In this document: positions 18,490 to 26,970 of the stretch, in pieces
How positions within the stretch are numbered: the first letter of the stretch is position 1
How the letters are laid out: each line of letters begins with the position of its first letter
Assembly: GCA_039028975.1 (NCBI GenBank)
Contig: JBCCHB010000020.1
Coordinates: 67,673 to 131,672 of the forward strand
Direction of reading: 5' to 3'
Source: JAHBNG01 sp039028975
GTDB lineage: Bacteria; Chloroflexota; Anaerolineae; Caldilineales; Caldilineaceae
Length of the DNA stretch: 64,000 bases
Program-made: the position numbers and the translations under genes
Notes under the pieces: generated by a model
What the model was told of the DNA's origin: nothing
Seen by the model: the letters and a program-made list of their open reading frames with translations, nothing else
The model's database searches: none

Positions 18490-18678
18490 ATGCAAGGACG
18501 GAGAGTTCTTCTTTTAATTGTCTTAGTATTGATTGTGGCTTTTGTTGCAAGACCATCAGGGGTGTGGCAAGAGTTTAAACGTGCCTGGGCTCGTAGAGAG
18601 TGGACGTTAGGTATCTTAGCAACCATGGCTGTTGCATGGTTTCTATACGGTCTATATACGCTCTGGTGGAGTCAATAG
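18490..18678 (+). CDS. Possible small two-helix membrane protein
   Basis: 62 residues: a very hydrophobic first helix (LLLIVLVLIVAFVA), a basic loop containing EFKRAWARREW, and a second helix rich in aromatic residues (AWFLYGLYTLWW). That composition is not what random frames give. No good ribosome site lies within 15 bases of the ATG, so the start or the gene itself is uncertain. Function unknown. Confidence 0.42.
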   Translation: MQGRRVLLLIVLVLIVAFVARPSGVWQEFKRAWARREWTLGILATMAVAWFLYGLYTLWWSQ

Positions 18679-18740
18679 TATGCGGAATAAATTCTGATTG
18701 GTCATGCGAGACCGTGGATGTGACACGCGAAGTGCTTTTA

Positions 18741-18824
18741 TTAATGAATAATTCACAAACAACTTGTATGTTTCACTTGAGTGTAGCCTCATCAAATGGC
18801 CAAGTTGTTTAGTTCTCGTTCCTA
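18741..18824. repeat. MITE-like inverted repeat family 1, copy C (left end degenerate)
   Basis: The right end, CAAGTTGTTTAGTTCTCGTT then CCTAA, fits the family well. The left end (TTAATGAATAATTCACAAAC then AACTTG) is diverged but in register. 84 bases. Confidence 0.6.
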
Positions 18825-18843
18825 AAAAATGTGATAGCAAAAT

Positions 18844-18871
18844 AAAAAAGGAGGCTGAGGCCTCCTTTTTT
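18844..18871. terminator. Strong bidirectional terminator
   Basis: AAAAAAGGAGGC at 18844-18855 pairs perfectly with GCCTCCTTTTTT at 18860-18871 around a 4-base TGAG loop. A-run and T-run flank the GC stem, so it can end transcription on both strands. It lies 31 bases beyond the stop of the response regulator. Confidence 0.88.
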
Positions 18872-18902
18872 GTATCAAATAGATACTTTGTATGATTATA
18901 AC

Positions 18903-19727
18903 TTATGCATTAAGTTGATTTTGATTTAATTGGGGTGTAGCACCATGAATGGCGACACTTGGTGTGCTCTCTTCACTTGTACAGAGCTTATATCCACGAC
19001 CATGTACGGTCTTAAGGTATTTGGGAGATGAAGAATTCTCTTCAACTTTGCTACGTAGTCGGCGAATGGTTACTCGGATGAAGTTCAGATCTTCGCAAAA
19101 CTGGTATTGATATTCCCAGACAGCGGTGAGTAGATCCTCTTTACTGATGGGGGTATTTGGATGTTCAAGGAAATACTTCAGAAGTCGATACTCGTTAGGC
19201 GTTAGATTGACTTTCTTCCCACGAACCGTAACTTCACAGGTGCTTTCATTCAAGGTAATGTCACCACAGCGCATGACATCAGTCGATTCGTGCTGATTCC
19301 GTTGCATGGCTCGGCGCAATACGGCTTGAACACGAGCACGCAACTCTTTTAATGTGAATGGCTTAGTGACGTAGTTGTCTGCGCCAAGCCGAATGCCATG
19401 AACCACATCGTCTGGGCGTGCATTTGCCGTCAGCATCATGATTGGTACATCAGTCCGTTTACGCAGTTCTGCGCAGACTGTCCATCCGTCAATAATGGGC
19501 ATATTAATGTCCAGAATTACCATATCGAAAGGATTTGCAGCGAATGCCTGTAGTGCTTCCTTTCCGTTACGAACGGTTACAACCTGATAGCCCTCCCGCT
19601 CAAGGCTAAACTGCAACAGCTGTCGAGTCGCATCTTCGTCCTCAGCAATAAGGATTTGCACATCTTCTTTTGGTATTTCTAGCGTAAATGCTGACTGTTG
19701 TGTGGTTTGCGTGGGGGCAATTTGCAT
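18903..19727 (-). CDS. OmpR/PhoB-type response regulator
   Basis: The start at 19727 is preceded by GGAGAAG at 5 bases; an ATG 11 codons further upstream lacks one. The 274-residue protein has a receiver domain (ILIAEDED acidic pocket, phospho-acceptor Asp in MVILDINMP, MLTANA, and the Lys in VTKPFTL) followed by a winged-helix DNA-binding domain (LTPNEYRLLKYFLEHPN, then FIRVTIRRLRSKVE and VHGRGYKL). Phosphorylation by a histidine kinase should switch DNA binding. No kinase gene is adjacent, so it is an orphan. A strong terminator follows. Confidence 0.92.
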   Translation of the reverse strand: MQIAPTQTTQQSAFTLEIPKEDVQILIAEDEDATRQLLQFSLEREGYQVVTVRNGKEALQAFAANPFDMVILDINMPIIDGWTVCAELRKRTDVPIMMLTANARPDDVVHGIRLGADNYVTKPFTLKELRARVQAVLRRAMQRNQHESTDVMRCGDITLNESTCEVTVRGKKVNLTPNEYRLLKYFLEHPNTPISKEDLLTAVWEYQYQFCEDLNFIRVTIRRLRSKVEENSSSPKYLKTVHGRGYKLCTSEESTPSVAIHGATPQLNQNQLNA

Positions 19728-20386
19728 GTTAACTTCTCCATTTGTTATTAAGGCCGCCAAGATAATTGAAAAGGGGCGGGCTAAGAGCCTAACTTATGAT
19801 GTGTGGTATGATTCGTATTACTACTATTTTACTACTTTTCTTGTGCTAGTGCGTGCTACTGTTTAGATACTACTTTCATACGTTTTATTGATTACGTCAG
19901 CGCCTAATCCATCTGAGCCATTAATGAATTATTGCTGCTTTAGTGAAATATTTTCTACTGCGCATTGCTCTTTTACTCCTTTCCCAGACCGGCAGTCAAT
20001 TACGTCATAAGTATGGGAAAAGTACTTCTATGGTATTAATCGTAACTAAATCGATTATCCTTCGGCGAATTTGAGAAATTTGTGGGGAATTTGTCACATC
20101 TTTTAGTATTTCATAAGAATAACTGAAATGAGAGCATTCTATAATGCATGGTTACACCGACAATTGGCTGAATAGCCCATTAAGTATACATCTCTTTCAT
20201 GCCCCTTTCATTGGCACTTTCCCGTCATTGCTCCTTCATTTTCCTGTCATTTCTCCATTATTCCCCCAATAGGCCAACTTGGAAAAGACGATAGCAGGGA
20301 GATAGCACTAAGCATATGCCTTATCCACCGCAGGTCGCGTCTTGTCTTCAATACAACCGTTCATGATCAAGATAGACCAACAAATG

Positions 20387-20472
20387 TTAAGGAATGAGCC
20401 GGCAAATAACTTGCGCGTCTGATTCAGGCATAATCCCACCAAAGGACCAATTTATATAATTCTCGTTCCTAA
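20387..20472. repeat. MITE-like inverted repeat family 1, copy D
   Basis: 86 bases from TTAAGGAATGAGCC to ATATAATTCTCGTTCCTAA. The ends are imperfect inverted repeats shared with copies A, B, C and E. Confidence 0.68.
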
Positions 20473-20592
20473 AAAGTGTAATGCGACCGTTAATAAATTT
20501 AGGGAAGGGTATATTCTTGCAGTCGATCCACTGCCAATGGCAATAAATAGAGTGACACAAGGAGGGCTTGATGTGCGGATGTTGTGGTTAGG

Positions 20593-20625
20593 TACCCTCG
20601 TGTTACTCTTCGTTACGCGAGGGTA
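20593..20625 (-). terminator. Hairpin beyond the amidohydrolase stop
   Basis: TACCCTCGTGTTAC and GTTACGCGAGGGTA flank a 5-base loop, with 12 of 14 pairs matching. It lies 45 bases downstream of the minus-strand amidohydrolase end. There is no T-run, so it may stabilise the mRNA 3' end rather than terminate. Confidence 0.5.
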
Positions 20626-20669
20626 TGTATGCTAGATGATTATACTTGGATTTGGCTGCTATCTACTAA

Positions 20670-22280
20670 TTATTCATCCTTCCGGTATACCGTCTTTCCA
20701 CCAACTACCGTACCTAAGACATCAATGTCTTTTATCCTTACAGGCTCTACACTAAGAATATTTTCCGATAGAACAGTCAAATCAGCCAATTTACCTACTT
20801 CTAAACTGCCTTTCAGCTCTTCTTCAAAGCTACATAAAGCCGCATAAGTGGTAAACGTCTTCAACGCCTCTTCAGGAGAGATACGCTCGTCCGGCCCCAA
20901 GATATCACCACTGCGAGTCTCTCTATTAACGGCTGTATGTATGGAAAATAGCGGGTCAATGGGCGTTACCGGAAAATCAGAATGTATGCTAAAAGTCATG
21001 CCTGCCTTAAGAGACGAGCCAAGGGGGTTCATGCGGGCTGCGCGTTCGGGGCCAATGAACATGGATTTGTGACGATCACCCCAGTAGTAGATGTGATTGA
21101 TAAAGTAGCTAGGAATCACGCCTAGATCGGTGATGCGTTCAATATGATTAGGATGGGCCATTTGACAGTGGATCAGCATATGGCGGTTGTCTTGGCGTGG
21201 ATGCTTGGATTGGGCCATCTCAAAGGCTTGCAAAATGGATTCGATAGCCGCGTCGCCATTGCCATGGACAATGATGTGATGCCCGCGGGATTGATAGTCA
21301 CAGAACATGTCATTGAGCTGCTCTTGAGGGTAGATCAGCTCACTGCGCCAGCCCGGCTTGTTATGGTAATCCTCAATCAACGCGCCCGTTAACCCCTGAA
21401 TCGAGCCGTCTTGAAACCATTTAATCCCCCCCAGTTGGAAGTAGCGAGAACCAAAGCCTTTGCCAATACCCAACTGCTCGTAGGCTGGGTAGGCTTGCAC
21501 CATCACGTCCCCGTAGATGCGAATATTGAGTTCGCCAGCCCAATCCAGTTCGTTACAAATACTAATGTAATCAGCACCGTTGGATAGCCCGATGGCCCCA
21601 TCATGAGTGCTAGTTAGGCCAAAGGAGTTATAGTCTGCCACTTTCTGCACAAAAAGATCTTTGATTTCTTCTCGGCTTGGGCTAGGTAGGTGCTCGCGTG
21701 CATCGAAGGCTGCATTTTCTAGCAGCAGTCCCGTTGGATCCCCTCTATCATCCTTATCGATATGCCCACCATCTGGGTCGGGTGTAGTACCATCGATGCC
21801 CATCTTCTTTAACCCAGCACTATTCACATAAACTAAGTGACCGCTGATGTGAGAGATAAAGATAGGATGTTCGGTGGTGACAGCATCCAAATCGGCAGTC
21901 GTCAAATGACGCATCTCTTCAATACCTGTATCATCATAGCCAAATCCCCGAACCCATTCCCCTTCCTCACTTGTTTTGGCCAATTCTTCAATTTGGCTCA
22001 GAACATCCTCCACTGTCTTGCAGGCGACCGAACTGCAATCCGCGTGGGCAGACCAGAGAGAACCAGCCGTAATGTGGCTATGTGAATCGATTAAACCTGG
22101 AACCACTGTGGCACCACCTAAATCAACAATCTCTGCACTTGGGCTAGCCCATTGGTGTACCTCCTCAGTGCTGCCAATAGAGCAGATGGTATCGCCAGCC
22201 GTGCCAACAGCCGCAGCAGTCGGTGCATCTGGGTTCATAGTAATAAAATGGGCGTTCGTAAAGATTCTTTGCTTAGGCAT
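20670..22280 (-). CDS. YtcJ-like metal-dependent amidohydrolase
   Basis: A 536-residue member of the amidohydrolase superfamily (YtcJ/LAF3 group). It has the HxH metal motif in GLIDSHSHITAG, the GHLVYVNSAGLKKMG and DPDGG segments typical of YtcJ proteins, STHDGAIG, HGNGDAAIES, HCQMAHP, and the late acidic metal ligand in FSIHSDFPVTP. These enzymes hydrolyse amide or related bonds in small molecules; the substrate is unknown. ATG 22280 has AGAGGAA upstream. A longer frame upstream would run into repeat family 2, so I reject it. Neighbouring ABC transporter and sulfatase genes suggest uptake and breakdown of an external compound. Confidence 0.85.
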   Translation of the reverse strand: MPKQRIFTNAHFITMNPDAPTAAAVGTAGDTICSIGSTEEVHQWASPSAEIVDLGGATVVPGLIDSHSHITAGSLWSAHADCSSVACKTVEDVLSQIEELAKTSEEGEWVRGFGYDDTGIEEMRHLTTADLDAVTTEHPIFISHISGHLVYVNSAGLKKMGIDGTTPDPDGGHIDKDDRGDPTGLLLENAAFDAREHLPSPSREEIKDLFVQKVADYNSFGLTSTHDGAIGLSNGADYISICNELDWAGELNIRIYGDVMVQAYPAYEQLGIGKGFGSRYFQLGGIKWFQDGSIQGLTGALIEDYHNKPGWRSELIYPQEQLNDMFCDYQSRGHHIIVHGNGDAAIESILQAFEMAQSKHPRQDNRHMLIHCQMAHPNHIERITDLGVIPSYFINHIYYWGDRHKSMFIGPERAARMNPLGSSLKAGMTFSIHSDFPVTPIDPLFSIHTAVNRETRSGDILGPDERISPEEALKTFTTYAALCSFEEELKGSLEVGKLADLTVLSENILSVEPVRIKDIDVLGTVVGGKTVYRKDE

Positions 22281-22329
22281 TGATTCTGCATTCCTCTTGG
22301 TTCTTCTTTTGGTATTCGTATACTGTACT

Positions 22330-22424
22330 GCATAGATGAACAGAAAAATTCTATCCTCCCTTTGCAGAACATTCCAGAGTAGATTGGGCAAGAGTCGGGA
22401 CAAGACTCTTCTGGTGGAGTATAA
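22330..22424. repeat. Inverted repeat family 2, copy 2
   Basis: Near-identical to 17018-17110. It shares CAGAAAAATTCTATCCTCCC and GAGTCGGGACAAGACT, then ends TTCTGGTGGAGTATAAC. It sits between the ABC ATPase stop and the amidohydrolase start, thus inside a likely operon. Confidence 0.65.
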
Positions 22425-22431
22425 CAGTCTC

Positions 22432-24402
22432 CTATTTCTCTGCTACAAAATGACCTGCCTCCACCTCCCGAAGCGTGACCAAATCGGGCTGGGAATCAGC
22501 GGGCCAAATGGGGCTAGGGATTTCTCCGCTTAGCATGGCACGTTCCTTTCGCTGCTTTGGATCAGCAATCGGCACGGCAGAGAGCAGCTTCCGGGTGTAA
22601 GAATGGCGTGGATGATTAAAGATTGCTTGGCGCGGTCCGATCTCTACTATCTGCCCCAAATACATGACAGCGACCCGGTGACTAATTCGCTCCACTACGG
22701 CCATATCGTGAGAGATGAAGAGATAAGTAAGCCCTAATTCCTCCTGCAGACCCAACATGAGATTCAGCACCTGGGCTTGAATCGAGACATCCAGAGCCGA
22801 GACAGCTTCATCGGCAACTAGGAGTTTGGGATTGAGGGCCAGTGCGCGGGCAATACAGATTCGCTGTCTCTGACCACCGGAAAATTGATGGGGATATTGG
22901 TTTAGGTGCTCAGCGCGCAAGCCAACCTGCTCAAAGAGCTGTAGCACCCGATCATTGAGCGCCTTTCCACTGCTTACCTTGTGGGCCAGAAGAGGCTGGG
23001 CCACCGAATCGCCAACCCGCCGCCGTGGATCCAGGCTAGCAAACGGGTCCTGAAAGATCATCTGCATACGCCTTCGGTAGGGCCGCATGGCTCGACGGGA
23101 GAGAGAAGTAATGTCATCCCCTTCCAACCGAATGGTGCCAGAGGTTGGTTCCAGCAGTTTAAGAATCAGATTCGCTAGCGTAGATTTTCCACAACCCGAT
23201 TCACCAACGACAGCCAACGTCTCGCCCGGTGCGACAGTTAGAGATACATTTTCCACTGCGTGAACCTTGGCCCCGCCCCGCATAGGAAAGCGTTTTGTTA
23301 ACCCTTCCACCGCCACTAGCGGCTGTGAAGCATAGTCTGGCTCGTGCTCAATTAAAGCGATTGAGCTGAAGCTAATGCCCGTCTCCACTTCATCACCCAT
23401 TGCTTCATCACCCATTGCTTCATCACCCATTGCTTCATCACCCATTGCTTCATCACTCTTAGTCCCTTCTGAGACCTGATTGCCAGTAGCCAATTCTGTT
23501 GGCACGCTTGCCTCGTCAGCTTGAGCAACGTCCATCGGCTCTAACCCGCTCGGTATCAGGCGAAACTTAGCCGGACGGGAAAGTGTGGCCATGCTGCCTA
23601 ATCTGGGTACGGCATGAAGCAACGTTTGGGTGTAGGCATCTTGTGGTCGATGAAAGATATCGCCCACTGACCCACTTTCGACTACCTTACCCTGATTCAT
23701 AACCAGTGCCCGATCTGCCACCTCTGCCACCACCCCCATATCGTGAGTGATAATGATAACGGCTGTGTTCAGCTCATCCTGTAGTTCACGAATTAAACCC
23801 AAAATTTGGGCTTGTATGGTTACATCAAGGGCTGTAGTCGGTTCATCGGCAATCAGAATCGCAGGATCGCAAGAAAGGGCCATGGCGATCATCACCCGCT
23901 GACGCATGCCGCCGGATAGCTGATGAGGATACTCGTCAATGCGTTTGTGGGCTTCGGGTATGCGGACCCTTTGGAGCATCTCTAAGGCAGCCTGTCGCGC
24001 GGCATTCTTGGGAATCTGCTGGTGGAGTATAATGGCTTCCATAATCTGGTCCCCCACCGTATAAACAGGATTGAGGCTGGTCAGCGGCTCCTGAAAGATC
24101 ATAGAGATATGGTTGCCGCGTATCGAGCGCATCACCGACTCTCTCTGCTGGACCAGATCAATGACCTGGCCATCTGCCCGCTGAAAGAGGACTTCGCCAG
24201 CAGTAATCCGCCCTCGAGAGCCAAGCGCAACGAGACGCATAATCGAGAGAGCAGTCACCGACTTGCCAGAACCAGACTCACCGACTATGGCCAATGTCTC
24301 CTTTTCATGTAGATCAAAGGAAAGGTTATCAACCGCAACAAAATTGCCAAATTGAACGGTCAGATTATGAACTTGTAAGACGGGTGCAGTTTGATGGTTC
24401 AT
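22432..24402 (-). CDS. Dpp/Opp-type ABC transporter, two ATPase domains in one chain
   Basis: A 656-residue fusion of two peptide/nickel/glycoside-type ABC ATPases (DppD-like then DppF-like, as in GsiA). Domain 1: Walker A GESGSGKS near residue 40, signature LSGGMRQR, Walker B ILIADEPTT. Domain 2: Walker A GESGCGKS near residue 400, FSGGQRQR, LLVADEAVSALD. Each domain keeps the oligopeptide-transporter C-terminal piece (YTQTLLHAVP, YTRKLLSAVP). They are joined by an acidic linker with a four-fold DEAMG repeat coded by 15-base DNA repeats. It powers the two permeases encoded at 27-29 kb. No substrate-binding protein is present in the window. Confidence 0.92.
   Translation of the reverse strand: MNHQTAPVLQVHNLTVQFGNFVAVDNLSFDLHEKETLAIVGESGSGKSVTALSIMRLVALGSRGRITAGEVLFQRADGQVIDLVQQRESVMRSIRGNHISMIFQEPLTSLNPVYTVGDQIMEAIILHQQIPKNAARQAALEMLQRVRIPEAHKRIDEYPHQLSGGMRQRVMIAMALSCDPAILIADEPTTALDVTIQAQILGLIRELQDELNTAVIIITHDMGVVAEVADRALVMNQGKVVESGSVGDIFHRPQDAYTQTLLHAVPRLGSMATLSRPAKFRLIPSGLEPMDVAQADEASVPTELATGNQVSEGTKSDEAMGDEAMGDEAMGDEAMGDEVETGISFSSIALIEHEPDYASQPLVAVEGLTKRFPMRGGAKVHAVENVSLTVAPGETLAVVGESGCGKSTLANLILKLLEPTSGTIRLEGDDITSLSRRAMRPYRRRMQMIFQDPFASLDPRRRVGDSVAQPLLAHKVSSGKALNDRVLQLFEQVGLRAEHLNQYPHQFSGGQRQRICIARALALNPKLLVADEAVSALDVSIQAQVLNLMLGLQEELGLTYLFISHDMAVVERISHRVAVMYLGQIVEIGPRQAIFNHPRHSYTRKLLSAVPIADPKQRKERAMLSGEIPSPIWPADSQPDLVTLREVEAGHFVAEK
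23388..23456. repeat. 15-bp tandem repeat inside the ABC ATPase gene
   Basis: Four perfect copies of CTTCATCACCCATTG plus a 9-base partial copy. On the coding strand they encode DEAMG repeats in the linker between ATPase domains. The unit length is a multiple of three, so copy number can change without frameshift. Confidence 0.95.
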
Positions 24403-24417
24403 AGGGAGGTTGTAGGA

Positions 24418-25785
24418 CTACCGGGTGACTTGGAACAGCCCGGCCGTGTCTTTGGGCGAACGGGCATCGATCTGATTGATAACGGCCTCTGGAGGCATTG
24501 AGACGGGGTTCTCGGTCAGAATTGGATCATTGGTTCGCTCCATCCAGCGTTGGAGACGGCCTTGCATATCGGCTAAAATGTCATGATATTGAGTGGATTC
24601 GGCTAGATTGCGCGTCTCATTTGGATCAAAGATCAGATCATAAAGCTGCTCATTGGGGATGATGCGCTCAGACCAATCCTGCTCCAGCCAAAGATCTTTA
24701 CTGATGCTATCATCACAATTGGCCAGAACGGGACCGGTATGCCCTGTATGCTCTTCTACGTAGCGCCGAATATACTTGTAGCGCTGGGTGCGCACTGCGC
24801 GTTGAGGCTCATAGGCGGCATGGTAGCTCACCTCGGCAAAGATCTCTTCGTTGATCTCATCAACCATGCTGGACATGATTGACATAAATGATTTGCCTTG
24901 GAGCCACGGTGGAGGAGCAATATCGAGCAGTTCACACAGGGTCGGGAAAATATCGATCTGAGAGATCATGGCATCGATAACACGTCCACCGACAAAGTGG
25001 CCGTTAGCAAATTGAGCAGACCCACGCATAATGAGCGAAACCCCAATGCCATGATCCGTCAAATGACACTTGCAGCCAGGGAATGCAACGCCATGATCTG
25101 TGGTCAGAATCACCAATGTCTGGTCAGCAATGCCCGCCTCATCTAAGGTATCTAGCACCATTCCCACACCTTGGTCCAAGGTGCGAGCCATGGTGCAGTA
25201 GGCGGCCATATCTTCTCGCGTCGCTGGCGTATCGGGTAGAGGCAAGGGAGGGCGCATGAGGCTCGGGTCATCATCAGGGCCAATGGCTGGGAACTCGCGA
25301 TGAGTCTCGAAGAAGCCCACATCCATAAAGAAGGGTTGCCCAGATGCCACCTGTTGGTTGACGTTGGTAATAAAGCCAGCAGCGGCAGGAGCTACATCCT
25401 TTACGAAGGTGCTCTTTTCTGGAGCCACAATCTGGTCAAAGCCAAGTTGAGTTCGGTCCCGATGCAGGTGTTGTAAACCGCCTAACACCGTGTGATAGCC
25501 ATTCTCCTTTAACGTGTGCAGTAGGTGTTGGCTGTAGTCACGAAGGCCAAATCCCCGGTTGACCAGCCCGGTCATGCCAGCACTATGGGGAGATTGGCCA
25601 GTCAGCAACGCTGCTCGGCTGGGTGAACAGGTTGGTGCAGCACAGAAGGCTTTGCGGAAGAGTACACCCTGCTCAGCAAGCCGCTGTATGTTCGGTGTGG
25701 GTACGTTATGTCCATAGGGTTGAACATAGCGTCCCGTATCGTGGGAGTGAATATAGATAATGTTTGGTCGGTTTTCTGGTCTCAT
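24418..25785 (-). CDS. Type I sulfatase (arylsulfatase/heparan-sulfatase-like)
   Basis: A 455-residue sulfatase. The N-terminus is NIIYIHSHDTGR (metal-binding Asp), with the formylglycine motif C-x-P-S-R at Cys53 (TCSPSRAALLTG), plus VILTTDHGVAFPG and the mid-region Lys/His positions expected for the alkaline-phosphatase fold. The Cys must be oxidised to formylglycine by another enzyme not seen here. No signal peptide, so it is likely cytoplasmic. It ends 15 bases before the ABC ATPase gene, suggesting co-transcription and action on an imported sulfated compound. Its ATG lies only 5 bases from the start of the oppositely oriented gene, leaving no room for a normal promoter between them. Confidence 0.9.
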   Translation of the reverse strand: MRPENRPNIIYIHSHDTGRYVQPYGHNVPTPNIQRLAEQGVLFRKAFCAAPTCSPSRAALLTGQSPHSAGMTGLVNRGFGLRDYSQHLLHTLKENGYHTVLGGLQHLHRDRTQLGFDQIVAPEKSTFVKDVAPAAAGFITNVNQQVASGQPFFMDVGFFETHREFPAIGPDDDPSLMRPPLPLPDTPATREDMAAYCTMARTLDQGVGMVLDTLDEAGIADQTLVILTTDHGVAFPGCKCHLTDHGIGVSLIMRGSAQFANGHFVGGRVIDAMISQIDIFPTLCELLDIAPPPWLQGKSFMSIMSSMVDEINEEIFAEVSYHAAYEPQRAVRTQRYKYIRRYVEEHTGHTGPVLANCDDSISKDLWLEQDWSERIIPNEQLYDLIFDPNETRNLAESTQYHDILADMQGRLQRWMERTNDPILTENPVSMPPEAVINQIDARSPKDTAGLFQVTR

Positions 25786-25790
25786 TTGAC

Positions 25791-26345
25791 ATGTCCCAGT
25801 ATAATCTGTCTATGAACTACGAACGAGAAACTTTGGTCGCCTATCTACGCCAGTATGGGATTACTTATCTTGCACCGAGCGATGCTGTTGCCACTGAGGT
25901 AATTGAGTCTGAGCAAGAGCTGGTTCGATCGCTGCTTCTGAGCGGCGATGAGCGCTTGCAGATGGCGCTTGTGCCACTCTTTATTCGAAATGTCCATCTA
26001 TCTAAGCATATTCCAGTACTAATAGAAAAGCTTTCGCCTGAAAACGCGCTCGATCTGAAGACCTATTATATGGCTGCCGTCTATCTTCAGCAGATTTGGC
26101 ATATTCGATTGGGCTTTTACATCGATAATTCTGTATCGCTCCCCGATCTCTTTTCCGGGGAAATGAACCTTCCATCCCCGGGAGAGCGATTCGGTAAAGT
26201 TGGTCTCTATGATCTGGTGGATGATTGGCGTAACCGTTCAATTTTTCCCTTCAATTATATGGCTTCACTTAATAAAGTCATGGATTTATTTTTCGAAGAC
26301 TTGATACTTACCATACCTGAGCCTCACTATGCGCCAGCGAATTGA
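25791..26345 (+). CDS. Unknown partner protein of a nucleotidyltransferase pair
   Basis: About 184 residues from ATG 25791, or 177 from ATG 25812; neither has a clear ribosome site. I do not recognise a family. It is mainly alpha-helical by composition, with a helix-rich middle (LLLSGDERLQMALVPLFIRN). An RN-x5-H pattern (RNVHLSKH) loosely fits the Rx4-6H motif of HEPN proteins, but one match is weak evidence. Its end overlaps the following nucleotidyltransferase gene by 17 bases, a toxin-antitoxin-like arrangement. The pair runs opposite to the ABC/sulfatase cluster around it. Confidence 0.6.
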   Translation: MSQYNLSMNYERETLVAYLRQYGITYLAPSDAVATEVIESEQELVRSLLLSGDERLQMALVPLFIRNVHLSKHIPVLIEKLSPENALDLKTYYMAAVYLQQIWHIRLGFYIDNSVSLPDLFSGEMNLPSPGERFGKVGLYDLVDDWRNRSIFPFNYMASLNKVMDLFFEDLILTIPEPHYAPAN

Positions 26346-26963
26346 TCAGCAGCGGATCGAGCAGTTTCTGCAACGGCTAGGGCGAGAGTTCCATAGACCT
26401 GGACGTATATATCTTGTAGGTGGTACGACCATGGTCTATGAAGGATTACGTCAACAAACGCTTGATATTGATCTGTCCATTGAAGTGGATGATGCTGACC
26501 ACAGTGCTTTCATAGCAATTGTGCGCAAGCTAAAGAATCAGTTGTCAATGAATATCGAAGAAGCGTCACCTGGTGACTTTATTCCTTTACCGTCAGGCCA
26601 TAAAGATAGAAGTCCCTATATCGGTCGGTCTGGTCAGCTTGACGTCTTCCATTTTGATCTATACAGCGTTGCACTCAGTAAAATCGATAGATCAACCGGA
26701 GAAGATATTGCAGACGTCTTGGCATTGCTACAAACGGAACGTCTCGAAATGTCGAAGTTGACAGACTGTTTTAGGAATGAGCATTAAATAAGTTGGGCAT
26801 GTTATCTCGAAGGATTGAGAGATCTTATGCACAAGTTAGTTAATTCCGATTCCTTAATGAAATCTTGCCTGAGCTAGAACAGAAGAGTCTTAAGACGATT
26901 CCTAGGGAATTTCAAGGTGAATTTGAATTTCTTCTGAGCAGATGGGAAAGCATGAAGCCATGA
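26329..26963 (+). pseudogene. Nucleotidyltransferase (DUF6036-like) truncated by a repeat insertion
   Basis: The open frame 26329-26787 gives 152 residues with the nucleotidyltransferase signature IYLVGGTTMVYEGLR then TLDIDLSI (GG..x..DxD). The last four residues (RNEH) and the stop come from repeat copy E. Beyond the repeat, from 26856, another frame reads NEILPELEQKSLKTI and ends in WESMKP at a TGA at 26963. Joining the TA at 26772-26773 directly to 26857 keeps one reading frame of 183 codons (CF-NEILPEL). So the gene was whole before insertion. The truncated product keeps the catalytic part and may still work. Possibly a toxin or antitoxin component; function not proven. Confidence 0.75.
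26771..26857. repeat. MITE-like inverted repeat family 1, copy E
   Basis: Ends TTAGGAATGAGCATTAAATA.. and ..GTTAATTCCGATTCCTTAA; 22 of 28 terminal bases are complementary. Bordered by TA at 26772-26773 and 26855-26856, consistent with TA target duplication. It interrupts the nucleotidyltransferase frame. Confidence 0.8.
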
Positions 26964-26970
26964 TTTGAGC

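Larger units (their letters stand above)
19728..20669. other. Long intergenic region upstream of the response regulator
   Basis: About 940 bases without a credible gene. It contains repeat copy D and a hairpin near its right end. Several related TTTCAT/TTTCCxGTCAT stretches occur between 20195 and 20265; they look low-complexity, though clustered regulator sites are possible. Confidence 0.45.

Noticed and set aside
23388..23456. Possible CRISPR from regular repeats
   Set aside because: 15-bp units are contiguous with no spacers and lie in a coding frame. No cas genes anywhere in the window.
25791..26787. A confirmed MNT/HEPN toxin-antitoxin system
   Set aside because: Only one loose RN-x5-H match in the partner; not enough to name the family.
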